A DNA stretch of 8,549 nucleotides from Pseudomonas sp. (GTDB lineage Bacteria; Pseudomonadota; Gammaproteobacteria; Pseudomonadales; Pseudomonadaceae). This document shows, piece by piece, positions 1 through 8,549 of this stretch (within the stretch, counting starts at the first letter, position 1; each line of letters begins with the position of its first letter). A program made the translations under genes and the position numbers. Location: assembly GCA_029240955.1 (NCBI GenBank), contig JARDZH010000055.1, positions 1-8,549 of the forward strand. The letters run 5' to 3'. The notes below the pieces were generated by a model that did not search any database, was not told the DNA's origin, and saw only the letters and a program-made list of their open reading frames with translations.

Positions 1-1155
1 CACCTGCTCAATCCGCGAGCGAGCCCAGGACCGCGTCTACTCGCAACTGGGTCGCTGGCGTGAACTCAAGCTGGCCAAGCCCGACATGGTGATCGCCGTG
101 GGCGGCTGCGTGGCGAGTCAGGAAGGCGCCGCCATCCGTGACCGCGCGCCCTATGTCGACGTGGTGTTCGGCCCGCAGACACTGCACCGCCTGCCGGAAA
201 TGATCGACGTGGCCCGGGTCACGCGCCTGCCGCAAGTCGACGTCTCGTTCCCGGAAATCGAAAAGTTCGACCACCTGCCAGAGCCTCGCATCGACGGTCC
301 AAGCGCGTACGTGTCGGTCATGGAAGGCTGCAGCAAGTACTGCACGTTCTGCGTCGTGCCTTATACGCGCGGCGAAGAGGTCAGCCGTCCGTTCACAACG
401 GCGTGCGTGAAGTCACGCTGCTGGGCCAGAACGTGAACGGTTATCGCGGCGCGACCCATGACGGCGGCGTCGCCGATCTGGCCGACCTGATCCGGGTCGT
501 CGCGGCGGTCGATGGCATTGATCGCATCCGCTAGACCACGTCTCACCCGCTGGAGTTTTCCGACAGCCTGATTCAGGCCCACGCGGAAGTCCCGGAGCTG
601 GTCAAGCATCTGCACTTGCCGGTTCAGTCCGGTTCGGATCGGATCCTGGCGGCGATGAAGCGCAACCACACGACCCTCGAATACAAATCCCGACTGCGCA
701 AGCTGCGGGCTGCGGTGCCGGGTATCAGTATCAGCTCGGACTTCATCGTCGGATTCCCGGGCGAAACCGAGAAAGACTTCAATGACACCATGAAGCTGGT
801 GCAGGACGTGGGCATCGACTTCTCGTTCTCGTTCGTCTACAGCCCGCGTCCTGGCACCCCGGCTGCGGACTTGAAGGACGACACGCCGGAAAGCGTGAAG
901 AAGGAGCGGCTGGCTGCGTTGCAGCATCGCCTGAATCAGCAGGGCTTCGAGATCAGCCGACAGATGGTCGGCAGTATTCAGCGCATTCTGGTCACGGATT
1001 ATTCCAAGAAAGACCCGGGCGAGTTGCAGGGCCGGACCGAGAACAACCGGATCGTCAATTTCCGCTGCGATAACCCCAAGCTGATCGGCCAGTTCATCGA
1101 CGTGCACATCGACGACGCCCAGCCGCATTCGCTGCGTGGCTCATTGCTGCAATAA
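1..1155 (+). pseudogene. miaB: miaB remnant (tRNA-2-methylthio-N6-dimethylallyladenosine synthase), 5'-truncated by the window, frameshifted and with a premature stop
   Basis: MiaB is a radical-SAM methylthiotransferase that turns i6A37 into ms2i6A37 in tRNAs reading U-initial codons. Frame 2 from the left edge reads TCSIRE (cluster-ligand Cys at 5-7), then GGCVASQ (Cys at 107-109) of the N-terminal methylthiotransferase domain, then the radical-SAM C-x3-C-x2-C CSKYCTFC (Cys codons at 329, 341, 350) and [13 protein letters not shown]. After TTC 392-394 the family sequence jumps to frame 1 at [18 protein letters not shown] (from 397). About 12 codons (DDVIAEVIHLAE-like in relatives) are missing, a net loss of about 34 bases. 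Left in frame 2, translation stops at TGA 434-436. Frame 1 has a second lesion: TAG at 532-534 where relatives read RIRYTTSHP, so the Tyr codon became amber. From 535 to TAA 1153-1155 the rest of the barrel and the C-terminal TRAM domain look intact, ending RGSLLQ. The family comparison is from memory. Identity is near certain, and loss of function is very likely. Confidence 0.93.
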
Positions 1156-1203
1156 CCCCACTCATGCAGTTAAACGCTCTCTTGTGGCTGCCGCGGTAGA
1201 CAG

Positions 1204-1275
1204 GTGGGAGGGAGCGAAGCTCGCGACGCGCGATCAGCAGGTCCACTGCTGTCGCGAGCTGGCGCTCCCTCCCAC
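1204..1275. repeat. Pseudomonas REP-type inverted pair (BIME-like)
   Basis: Left arm 1204-1227 begins GTGGGAGGGAGCG and ends AGCTCGCGAC. Right arm 1251-1275 begins GTCGCGAGCT and ends CGCTCCCTCCCAC. The arms are reverse complements except for A on the left against GG on the right at the middle. The 23-base spacer contains a further inverted repeat, CAGCAG (1235-1240) and CTGCTG (1246-1251), whose last base is also the first of the right arm, so the whole unit can fold into one long hairpin. The GTGGGAGGGAGC...GCTCGCGAC wording is typical of dispersed REP elements of fluorescens/syringae-type pseudomonads. It lies 48 bases after the miaB stop and before phoH, where it could act as a 3'-end stabiliser or partial terminator. 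That role is inference. Confidence 0.88.
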
Positions 1276-1345
1276 AAGTACGCGGTTGAGTCATGACGAC
1301 ACGGCCCAGCCGACCTACCGCTTATACCCAAATACACGCCACCTC

Positions 1346-1374
1346 TTTCGCGCCGCCATCGCCAGGAGTATTCT
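1346..1374 (+). promoter_or_regulatory. weak candidate promoter for the phoH-ybeY-corC-lnt cluster
   Basis: TTTCGC (1346-1351), a 17-base spacer and TATTCT (1369-1374) have sigma70-like spacing upstream of phoH, but the -35 match is poor. The E. coli counterpart operon (ybeZYX-lnt) is reported to be heat-inducible. I looked for a sigma32-like site here and did not find a convincing one. A start here would make the cluster independent of the broken miaB gene. Confidence 0.2.
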
Positions 1375-1414
1375 TCGACTACCTCATTTGCCGTCGGATG
1401 GCTACAAAACGACC

Positions 1415-2428
1415 TTGAACGCAACCATAGAACCTCATCGCTTTACCCTCGAACCCTTCGAGGCCCATCGTTTCGCCAACTTGTGCGGCCAACTCGACGA
1501 GCATCTGCGCTTGATCGAGCAGCGCCTGAACATCGAGATCCGCAATCGCGGCAATCAATTCGAGCTCATTGGCGAGCCCAAACACACCACCTCGGCCGAA
1601 AATCTGCTGCGCCGTCTGTACCGGGAAACCAAAGGTACTGACCTGACGCCGGACATGGTCCACCTGTTCCTGCAGGAATCGGGTGTAGAGGAGCTGGATA
1701 ATCATCCGGCTGCTGAAGTCGGTGTTTCCCTGCGTACCCGAAAAGGCATGATTCGCCCACGCGGCCTGAATCAGCAGCGGTACGTGAAGGAAATCCTCGG
1801 CAACGACATCAATTTCGGCATCGGCCCGGCCGGTACCGGCAAGACCTATCTGGCGGTCGCCTGCGCCGTCGATGCACTGGAGCGCGAGCAGATCCGTCGC
1901 ATCCTGCTGGTACGTCCTGCCGTCGAAGCTGGTGAAAAACTCGGCTTCCTGCCAGGCGATCTGTCCCAGAAGATCGATCCGTACCTGCGCCCGCTCTACG
2001 ACGCGCTGTACGAGATGCTGGGTTTCGAGCACGTCGCCAAGCTGATCGAGAAGCAGGTCATCGAGGTTGCACCGCTGGCTTACATGCGCGGACGCACCCT
2101 TAATAACAGCTTCATCATTCTCGACGAAAGTCAGAACACCACCGTCGAGCAGATGAAGATGTTCCTGACCCGTATTGGCTTTGGCTCCACCGCCGTGATC
2201 ACCGGCGACATCACTCAGGTCGACCTGCCCAAGGGCACCAAGTCAGGCCTGACGCATGTCATCGACGTGCTCAAGGACGTGCCGGGCATCAGCTTCACGC
2301 ACTTCAAGCCCAAGGACGTGGTTCGCCACCCGTTGGTGCAGCGTATCGTTGAAGCCTACGAGCGTTTCGATGATCGCTTCAGCGACAGTTCTTCGAACGG
2401 CGCGCGGGACACGAAACGAGATGCTTGA
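1415..2428 (+). CDS. phoH: PhoH-like ATPase (YbeZ family)
   Basis: A cytoplasmic P-loop ATPase of the PhoH/YbeZ family, genetically and physically linked to YbeY in RNA processing; the exact substrate is not settled. The product is 337 residues, normal for the family. An N-terminal KH-like region (about 1-100) precedes the ATPase domain with Walker A GPAGTGKT (residues 137-144) and Walker B FIILDES (D237, E238). [27 protein letters not shown] and [10 protein letters not shown] are family signatures. I chose TTG 1415 because the product then begins [19 protein letters not shown], where Pseudomonas relatives begin. The frame is open upstream to 1136, but that stretch is the miaB tail and the REP unit, so it is unlikely to be translated. 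There is no good Shine-Dalgarno before the TTG (the nearest GGA ends 16 bases upstream), so initiation may be weak. The last 8 bases overlap ybeY, which suggests translational coupling. Confidence 0.93.
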   Translation: MNATIEPHRFTLEPFEAHRFANLCGQLDEHLRLIEQRLNIEIRNRGNQFELIGEPKHTTSAENLLRRLYRETKGTDLTPDMVHLFLQESGVEELDNHPAAEVGVSLRTRKGMIRPRGLNQQRYVKEILGNDINFGIGPAGTGKTYLAVACAVDALEREQIRRILLVRPAVEAGEKLGFLPGDLSQKIDPYLRPLYDALYEMLGFEHVAKLIEKQVIEVAPLAYMRGRTLNNSFIILDESQNTTVEQMKMFLTRIGFGSTAVITGDITQVDLPKGTKSGLTHVIDVLKDVPGISFTHFKPKDVVRHPLVQRIVEAYERFDDRFSDSSSNGARDTKRDA

Positions 2429-2921
2429 GCTGGACCTGCAGATTGCCAGTCAAACCCCTGCTCCGAGCGAAGCCCAATTCCGCCTCTGGTGTGAAATGGG
2501 CCTTCGCCAGCGCAGTGCCGACTCGGAACTGACCATTCGACTGGTGGATGAAACCGAAGGTCGAGAACTCAATCACACCTGGCGGCACAAGGACTATGCG
2601 ACCAACGTGCTGTCCTTTCCCGCCGATGTGCCTGACGACATGCTCGATATCCCGCTGTTGGGCGATCTGGTGATTTGCGTCCCGGTCGTCAACCGCGAGG
2701 CGCAGGAACAGGGCAAGGCCGTCGAGGCCCATTGGGCGCACATGGTCATTCATGGCTGCCTTCATCTGTTGGGCTATGACCACATCGACGATGAGGAAGC
2801 CGAAGAGATGGAAGCGCTGGAACGAACGTTGCTTGAGGAACTGGGCTTTCCCGATCCTTATGCCGACGACGACAGTATCGACACCCCACATTCAGAAACA
2901 CCAAGCAAGGAACACGAGTAA
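2421..2921 (+). CDS. ybeY: Endoribonuclease YbeY / rRNA maturation factor
   Basis: A single-strand-specific, metal-dependent endoribonuclease needed for 16S rRNA 3'-end maturation and 70S ribosome quality control. The 166-residue product carries the UPF0054 zinc motif [11 protein letters not shown] at residues 111-121, with the three His ligands H111, H115 and H121 present. Upstream, [15 protein letters not shown] and [16 protein letters not shown] are the usual core segments. Start ATG 2421 lies inside the end of phoH (8-base overlap) and gives the family N-terminus [10 protein letters not shown]. The Shine-Dalgarno is poor (ACGAAACGAG), so coupling to phoH translation is likely. The C-terminus after GFPDPY is a short acidic, probably disordered tail ([19 protein letters not shown]) that varies among relatives. 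The gene ends 5 bases before corC. Confidence 0.95.
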   Translation: MLELDLQIASQTPAPSEAQFRLWCEMGLRQRSADSELTIRLVDETEGRELNHTWRHKDYATNVLSFPADVPDDMLDIPLLGDLVICVPVVNREAQEQGKAVEAHWAHMVIHGCLHLLGYDHIDDEEAEEMEALERTLLEELGFPDPYADDDSIDTPHSETPSKEHE

Positions 2922-2926
2922 GGGCT

Positions 2927-3769
2927 ATGAGCGAAGACCGATCGAGCAACGGACAAAAGTCGTGGCTGGGTAAACTGACCCAGGCTTTTGTCCATGAGCC
3001 CAAAAATCGCCAGGAGCTGCTGGAGCTGCTGCGCGAAGCCCATCAGAACAAGCTTCTGGACACCGAAGCGCTGGCCATCGTCGAAGGCGCCATTCAGGTG
3101 GCTGACCTGCAAGTGCGCGACATCATGGTGCCGCGCTCGCAGATGATCAGCATCAAAGCCAGCCAGACACCCCGCGAGTTCCTGCCTGCCGTCATCGACG
3201 CAGCCCACTCGCGCTACCCGGTCATCGGCGAAAGCCACGATGACGTACTTGGCGTATTGCTCGCCAAGGATCTGTTGCCATTGATCCTCAAGCCCGACGG
3301 CGACAGCGATGACATCAAGACGCTGCTGCGTCCCGCGACCTTCGTGCCCGAGTCCAAGCGCCTGAACGTGTTGCTGCGCGAATTCCGCGCCAACCACAAT
3401 CACATGGCCATCGTCATCGACGAATACGGCGGTGTAGCGGGTCTGGTGACGATCGAAGACGTGCTGGAACAGATCGTCGGCGACATCGAAGACGAGCATG
3501 ACGTCGAGGAAGACAGCTACATCAAGCCGCTGCCAAGTGGCGACTTCCTGGTCAAGGCGCTGACCCCGATCGAGAACTTCAACGAGTTCTTCGACAGCCA
3601 GTTCTCCGACGACGAGTTCGACACGGTTGGCGGTCTGGTCATGAACGCGTTCGGCCATCTGCCCAAGCGCAACGAAATCACCGAAATCGGTGCTTATCGT
3701 TTCCGCGTCCTGAGTGCTGACAGCCGTCGCATCCACCTGCTGCGCCTGAGCCCGATCTCTCGTCCGTAA
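2927..3769 (+). CDS. corC: CorC/HlyC-type CBS-domain protein (YbeX)
   Basis: This is a 280-residue cytosolic CBS-pair protein of the YbeX/CorC family, historically linked to Mg2+/Co2+ efflux with CorA and more recently to ribosome and RNA homeostasis next to ybeY. It has no membrane segments. Visible parts: an N-terminal helical lead (1-62); the VRDIMVPRSQM entry of the first CBS domain (63-73) with SRYPVIGE (95-102) and VLGVLLAKDLL (107-117); the second CBS domain with MAIVIDEYGGVAGLVTIEDVLEQIVGDIEDE (160-190); and a C-terminal CorC_HlyC domain (about 195-278) with FDTVGGLVMNAFGHLPK. Start ATG 2927 follows TAAGGGCT, where AAGG overlaps the ybeY stop region. The gene sits 5 bases after ybeY and 20 bases before lnt, so it is almost certainly co-transcribed with both. 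Confidence 0.95.
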   Translation: MSEDRSSNGQKSWLGKLTQAFVHEPKNRQELLELLREAHQNKLLDTEALAIVEGAIQVADLQVRDIMVPRSQMISIKASQTPREFLPAVIDAAHSRYPVIGESHDDVLGVLLAKDLLPLILKPDGDSDDIKTLLRPATFVPESKRLNVLLREFRANHNHMAIVIDEYGGVAGLVTIEDVLEQIVGDIEDEHDVEEDSYIKPLPSGDFLVKALTPIENFNEFFDSQFSDDEFDTVGGLVMNAFGHLPKRNEITEIGAYRFRVLSADSRRIHLLRLSPISRP

Positions 3770-3789
3770 TCCCGTATCAAGGAACTGAA

Positions 3790-5310
3790 ATGCGCTGGAT
3801 AACCCGCCCCGGCTGGCCCGGTAATCTGCTGGCCGTGGCGGCTGGCGGCGCCACCACACTGGCCCTGGCGCCGTTCGACTTCTGGCCGTTGGCGCTGGTG
3901 GCGGTGGCGTTTTTCTACCTCGGGCTGCGCGAGCTGTCGCCCCGCCAGGCGTTCGGCCGCGGCTGGTGCTACGGCTTCGGCCTGTTCGGCGCGGGCACCA
4001 GCTGGATCTACGTCAGTATTCACACCTACGGCGGCGCTTCGATGCTGCTCGCCGGTCTGTTGATGCTGGCGTTCATCGCAGCGATCGCCCTGTTCTTCGC
4101 CCTGCCCGCCTGGCTGTGGGCGCGCTGGCTGAGACGTAACGAAGCGCCGCTCGCCGACGCGCTCGCCTTTGCGGCCCTGTGGCTGTTGCAGGAAGCATTT
4201 CGCGGCTGGTTCCTCACCGGTTTCCCATGGCTGTATTCGGGTTACAGCCAGCTCGATGGCCCGCTGGCCGGATTGGCGCCGGTGGGTGGCGTCTGGCTGA
4301 TTTCGTTTGTGCTGGGGCTGACTGCCGCATTGCTGTGCAACCTGCATCGCTTGCGGGCACGAAAGTCGTTCCTGGCGATGGGCGTTGCATTGCTGCTGGC
4401 GCCGTGGATCGTCGGTCTTTCGCTCAAGCATCATGCCTGGACCTCGCCGGCTGGCGACCCGCTGAAAGTCGCGGTATTGCAGGGCAATATCGAACAAAGC
4501 ATGAAGTGGGACCCCAAACAGCTCAGCGCTCAGCTTGAGCTGTATCGGGACATGACGTTCACCTCGCAGCAAGCCGATCTCATCGTCTGGCCGGAAACGG
4601 CCGTTCCGGTGCTCAAGGAAAATGCTGAAGGTTATCTGACCATGATGGGCAGATTCGCCAGCGACCGTGGTGCCGCGCTGATTACCGGCGTGCCGGTGCG
4701 GGACCGCAACGAGCGCGGCGAAAACCGTTACTACAACGGCATCACCGTGACCGGTCAGGGCGACGGTCTTTATTACAAGCAGAAACTGGTTCCATTCGGC
4801 GAATACGTTCCGCTGCAAGACCTGCTGCGCGGCCTGATCGCGTTTTTCGATCTGCCGATGTCGGATTTTGCGCGCGGCCCGGACGATCAGGCACTGCTGC
4901 AAGCCAAGGGTTATCAGATCGCGCCATTCATTTGCTATGAGGTGGTGTATCCAGAATTCGCCGCTGGGCTTTCTGCTCGCAGCGATCTGCTGCTGACGGT
5001 CAGCAACGACACCTGGTTCGGCACTTCCATCGGCCCGCTGCAGCATCTGCAGATGGCGCAGATGCGCGCGCTCGAAGCCGGTCGCTGGATGATCCGCGCG
5101 ACCAACAACGGCGTGACCGGTCTGATTGACCCGTTCGGCACAATCACCGCGCAGATTCCGCAGTTCGAACGCGGCGTACTGTACGGCGAAGTCGTGCCCA
5201 TGCACGAGCTGACGCCTTATCTGCGCTGGCGCTCGTGGCCGCTGGCAATCGTCAGTCTGCTGATATTCGGCTGGGCACTGCTGGCGGCGCGGATTTCCAA
5301 GACGGTTTGA
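3790..5310 (+). CDS. lnt: Apolipoprotein N-acyltransferase
   Basis: Lnt is an inner-membrane enzyme that moves an acyl chain from phosphatidylethanolamine to the N-terminal cysteine of diacylated apolipoproteins, the last step of lipoprotein maturation before Lol sorting. The product is 506 residues, close to the E. coli length. The N-terminal half is a run of hydrophobic helices (about residues 10-45, 55-75, 84-113, 122-147, 160-184, 194-211). The periplasmic nitrilase-like domain follows (about 225-470), and a last hydrophobic segment (484-500) precedes a short basic end. The triad is present: E269 in WPETAVP, K330 in YYKQKLVPFGEYVP, C382 in FICYEVVYPE. The K-to-C spacing of 52 matches E. 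coli K335/C387. E338 and SNDTWFG (405-411) are also conserved. Start ATG 3790 has AAGGA at 3779-3783, six bases upstream. The gene ends 21 bases from the converging ElyC-like gene, with no clear terminator hairpin between them. Confidence 0.97.
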   Translation: MRWITRPGWPGNLLAVAAGGATTLALAPFDFWPLALVAVAFFYLGLRELSPRQAFGRGWCYGFGLFGAGTSWIYVSIHTYGGASMLLAGLLMLAFIAAIALFFALPAWLWARWLRRNEAPLADALAFAALWLLQEAFRGWFLTGFPWLYSGYSQLDGPLAGLAPVGGVWLISFVLGLTAALLCNLHRLRARKSFLAMGVALLLAPWIVGLSLKHHAWTSPAGDPLKVAVLQGNIEQSMKWDPKQLSAQLELYRDMTFTSQQADLIVWPETAVPVLKENAEGYLTMMGRFASDRGAALITGVPVRDRNERGENRYYNGITVTGQGDGLYYKQKLVPFGEYVPLQDLLRGLIAFFDLPMSDFARGPDDQALLQAKGYQIAPFICYEVVYPEFAAGLSARSDLLLTVSNDTWFGTSIGPLQHLQMAQMRALEAGRWMIRATNNGVTGLIDPFGTITAQIPQFERGVLYGEVVPMHELTPYLRWRSWPLAIVSLLIFGWALLAARISKTV

Positions 5311-5331
5311 GCTGCAAGCGGGCTGCCATTC

Positions 5332-6093
5332 TCAGGGATAAACCCAAGGATAGATGAGCAGCCCCGCCGCCTCGTTTAGAAGTGCTCCGCTTTGCAAGAT
5401 CGCTCGGCCTTCCGGCAGCCAGCCACCGAATGGTCGCGCGTTGTCCACGCCCATAAACCCCACCGGCGCCGCGGTCACCGTCAAGCCGGCCTGCTCGAAG
5501 CACCAGCGGGCACGAGGCATGTGCCAGGCCTGAGTGACCAGTGCGACACGCTTGATTCCCAGCGGTTTGAGCATCTCGGCCGTGAATACAGCGTTCTCCC
5601 AGGTCGTCCGGCTACGGTCTTCCTGCCAGCGCACTGGCGCGCCAAAGTCATCCTGCAGCGAACGCGCCATGATCGCCGCCTCGCTGGGAGGCTCGCCGTA
5701 ATGCAGGCCGCCGGTCGTCAGGATCGGCACTCCGGACTCCTTGGACAACCGAGCGGCAAGTCGTAGGCGCTCCAATCCTATTCCCGTCGAAACATCCTCG
5801 CCCCAGACCGGGTCATGCCGTTCACGGCCGCTTCCCAGCACCACAATCACATCGGCGTGTTGCGACAATGCGGACCACTGGGCGCGCGGCAATGGCGGAT
5901 CCTGCTCAAGCGCCCGGGCGCTGTGCTCGACCGCAATCGGCAGGCTCATCGCCCACAGACCACCCAACCCCAGAACGAAGCAGGTCGCTGCAATTCGCGG
6001 TCGGGCGTTGCGCAACCACCACGCAGCACCCAGCAGCACGAAAAGAATGCCCGGCGGCAGCAACAGGGTCTTGAACAGGTAGCGCAAAAGCAT
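5332..6093 (-). CDS. ElyC/YdcF-family (DUF218) membrane protein
   Basis: The 253-residue protein has two N-terminal membrane helices (about 5-27 and 34-55) and a DUF218 domain (about 81-245), the layout of E. coli ElyC (YcbC) rather than soluble YdcF. DUF218 landmarks are VIVVLGSGR (82-90), PILTTGG (123-129), SRTTWENA (161-168) and LVTQAWHMPRARWCFEQAG (185-203), which line up with the corresponding ElyC segments. E. coli ElyC acts in envelope biogenesis and affects peptidoglycan and undecaprenyl-phosphate-dependent synthesis at low temperature; its reaction is not established. The same role here is inference from the family. Start ATG (6093-6091) has GGAGA seven bases upstream, inside a small hairpin. 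It converges on lnt and lies 86 bases downstream of the 123-residue gene on the same strand, so the two may share a transcript. Confidence 0.9.
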   Translation of the reverse strand: MLLRYLFKTLLLPPGILFVLLGAAWWLRNARPRIAATCFVLGLGGLWAMSLPIAVEHSARALEQDPPLPRAQWSALSQHADVIVVLGSGRERHDPVWGEDVSTGIGLERLRLAARLSKESGVPILTTGGLHYGEPPSEAAIMARSLQDDFGAPVRWQEDRSRTTWENAVFTAEMLKPLGIKRVALVTQAWHMPRARWCFEQAGLTVTAAPVGFMGVDNARPFGGWLPEGRAILQSGALLNEAAGLLIYPWVYP

Positions 6094-6095
6094 CA

Positions 6096-6115
6096 GGGCA
6101 TCTCCATGGATGCCC
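6096..6115 (-). promoter_or_regulatory. hairpin over the Shine-Dalgarno of the ElyC-like gene
   Basis: On the minus strand GGGCATC (6115-6109), loop CATGGA (6108-6103) and GATGCCC (6102-6096) form a perfect 7-bp stem that ends two bases before the start codon (6093-6091). The GGAGA Shine-Dalgarno spans the loop-stem boundary, so the fold would partly hide it. A translational-control role is inference; the pairing is seen directly. Confidence 0.45.
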
Positions 6116-6156
6116 GAAGCCTAAAAGGAAATGGTGCTAAGCAACAATGCTTATAA

Positions 6157-6172
6157 GCAGGGCGACGCCTGC
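6157..6172 (-). other. small hairpin between the 123-residue gene and the ElyC-like gene
   Basis: Minus-strand GCAGG, loop CGTCGC, CCTGC forms a 5-bp stem just downstream of the stop of the 123-residue gene (stop at 6182-6180), followed by TTATAAGC. The tail has no real U-run, so this would be a weak terminator at best and may only be a processing or stability element. Confidence 0.25.
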
Positions 6173-6179
6173 AATGGTT

Positions 6180-8549
<2,370 letters not shown>

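Noticed and set aside
361..1128. A 255-residue minus-strand open frame opposite miaB, which survives the miaB lesions
   Set aside because: It was considered as a possible reason for the miaB decay, but its sequence is the usual antisense shadow (rich in Val, Asp, Arg, Gln) with no recognisable domain.
1136..1414. In-frame upstream extension of phoH
   Set aside because: It would put 93 extra residues from the miaB tail and REP unit in front of the conserved PhoH N-terminus; the open frame there is chance.
2858..3859. A 333-residue open frame on the minus strand opposite corC
   Set aside because: CorC on the plus strand is complete and family-like; the antisense frame spans two gene junctions and has no ribosome binding site or recognisable domain.
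3694..5205. A 503-residue open frame on the minus strand opposite lnt
   Set aside because: Its translation is low-complexity, Gln/Arg/His-rich and matches nothing, while the plus strand encodes a complete Lnt with its catalytic triad. It is an antisense shadow of GC-rich codon use.
5311..5331. Possible bidirectional terminator between lnt and the ElyC-like gene
   Set aside because: The 21-base gap holds only a direct GCTGC repeat, with no inverted repeat and no T-run.
6148..6159. Palindrome GCTTATAAGC as an operator
   Set aside because: A single 10-base palindrome with no second copy and no link to a known regulator; this is expected by chance at this length.

Overview
The window is a stretch of bacterial chromosome that reads as Pseudomonas, most like the fluorescens/syringae lineage. 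The basis is gene order (miaB, phoH/ybeZ, ybeY, corC/ybeX, lnt, then an ElyC/YdcF-like gene, then leuS), GC-rich coding sequence, protein sequences that match my memory of Pseudomonas orthologues, and a GTGGGAGGGAGC-type REP inverted pair. No database search was possible, so the species is not assigned.

Layout. Positions 1-1155 hold the 3' part of miaB (tRNA methylthiotransferase), and it is broken twice: a frameshifting internal deletion at about 394-397 and an in-frame amber codon at 532-534. A REP-type inverted pair follows (1204-1275). Positions 1415-5310 are a tight forward cluster, phoH-ybeY-corC-lnt, with an 8-base overlap or 5-20-base gaps, so probably one transcript. It joins RNA-processing and ribosome-maturation factors (PhoH-like ATPase, YbeY) to envelope functions (CorC CBS protein, apolipoprotein N-acyltransferase). 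Two genes on the minus strand converge on it: an ElyC/YdcF-like membrane protein (6093 down to 5332) and, upstream of that, an unrecognised 123-residue protein (6551 down to 6180). A 308-base divergent intergenic region (6552-6859) carries a possible promoter and a structured leader. leuS then starts at 6860 and runs off the right edge before its KMSKS region.

How the genes connect. MiaB converts i6A37 to ms2i6A37 in tRNAs reading U-initial codons. YbeY and PhoH act in rRNA/RNA metabolism. Lnt completes triacylation of lipoproteins, and ElyC-like proteins affect envelope polysaccharide or peptidoglycan precursor metabolism. LeuRS charges tRNA-Leu. The cluster is ordinary Pseudomonas housekeeping DNA. 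The features that depart from expectation are the doubly damaged miaB, the unrecognised 123-residue gene, and the leuS leader, which carries a T-box-like AGGGTGGCACC string and mutually exclusive stems. I see no mobile element, CRISPR array, tRNA, rRNA or new defence-like system.
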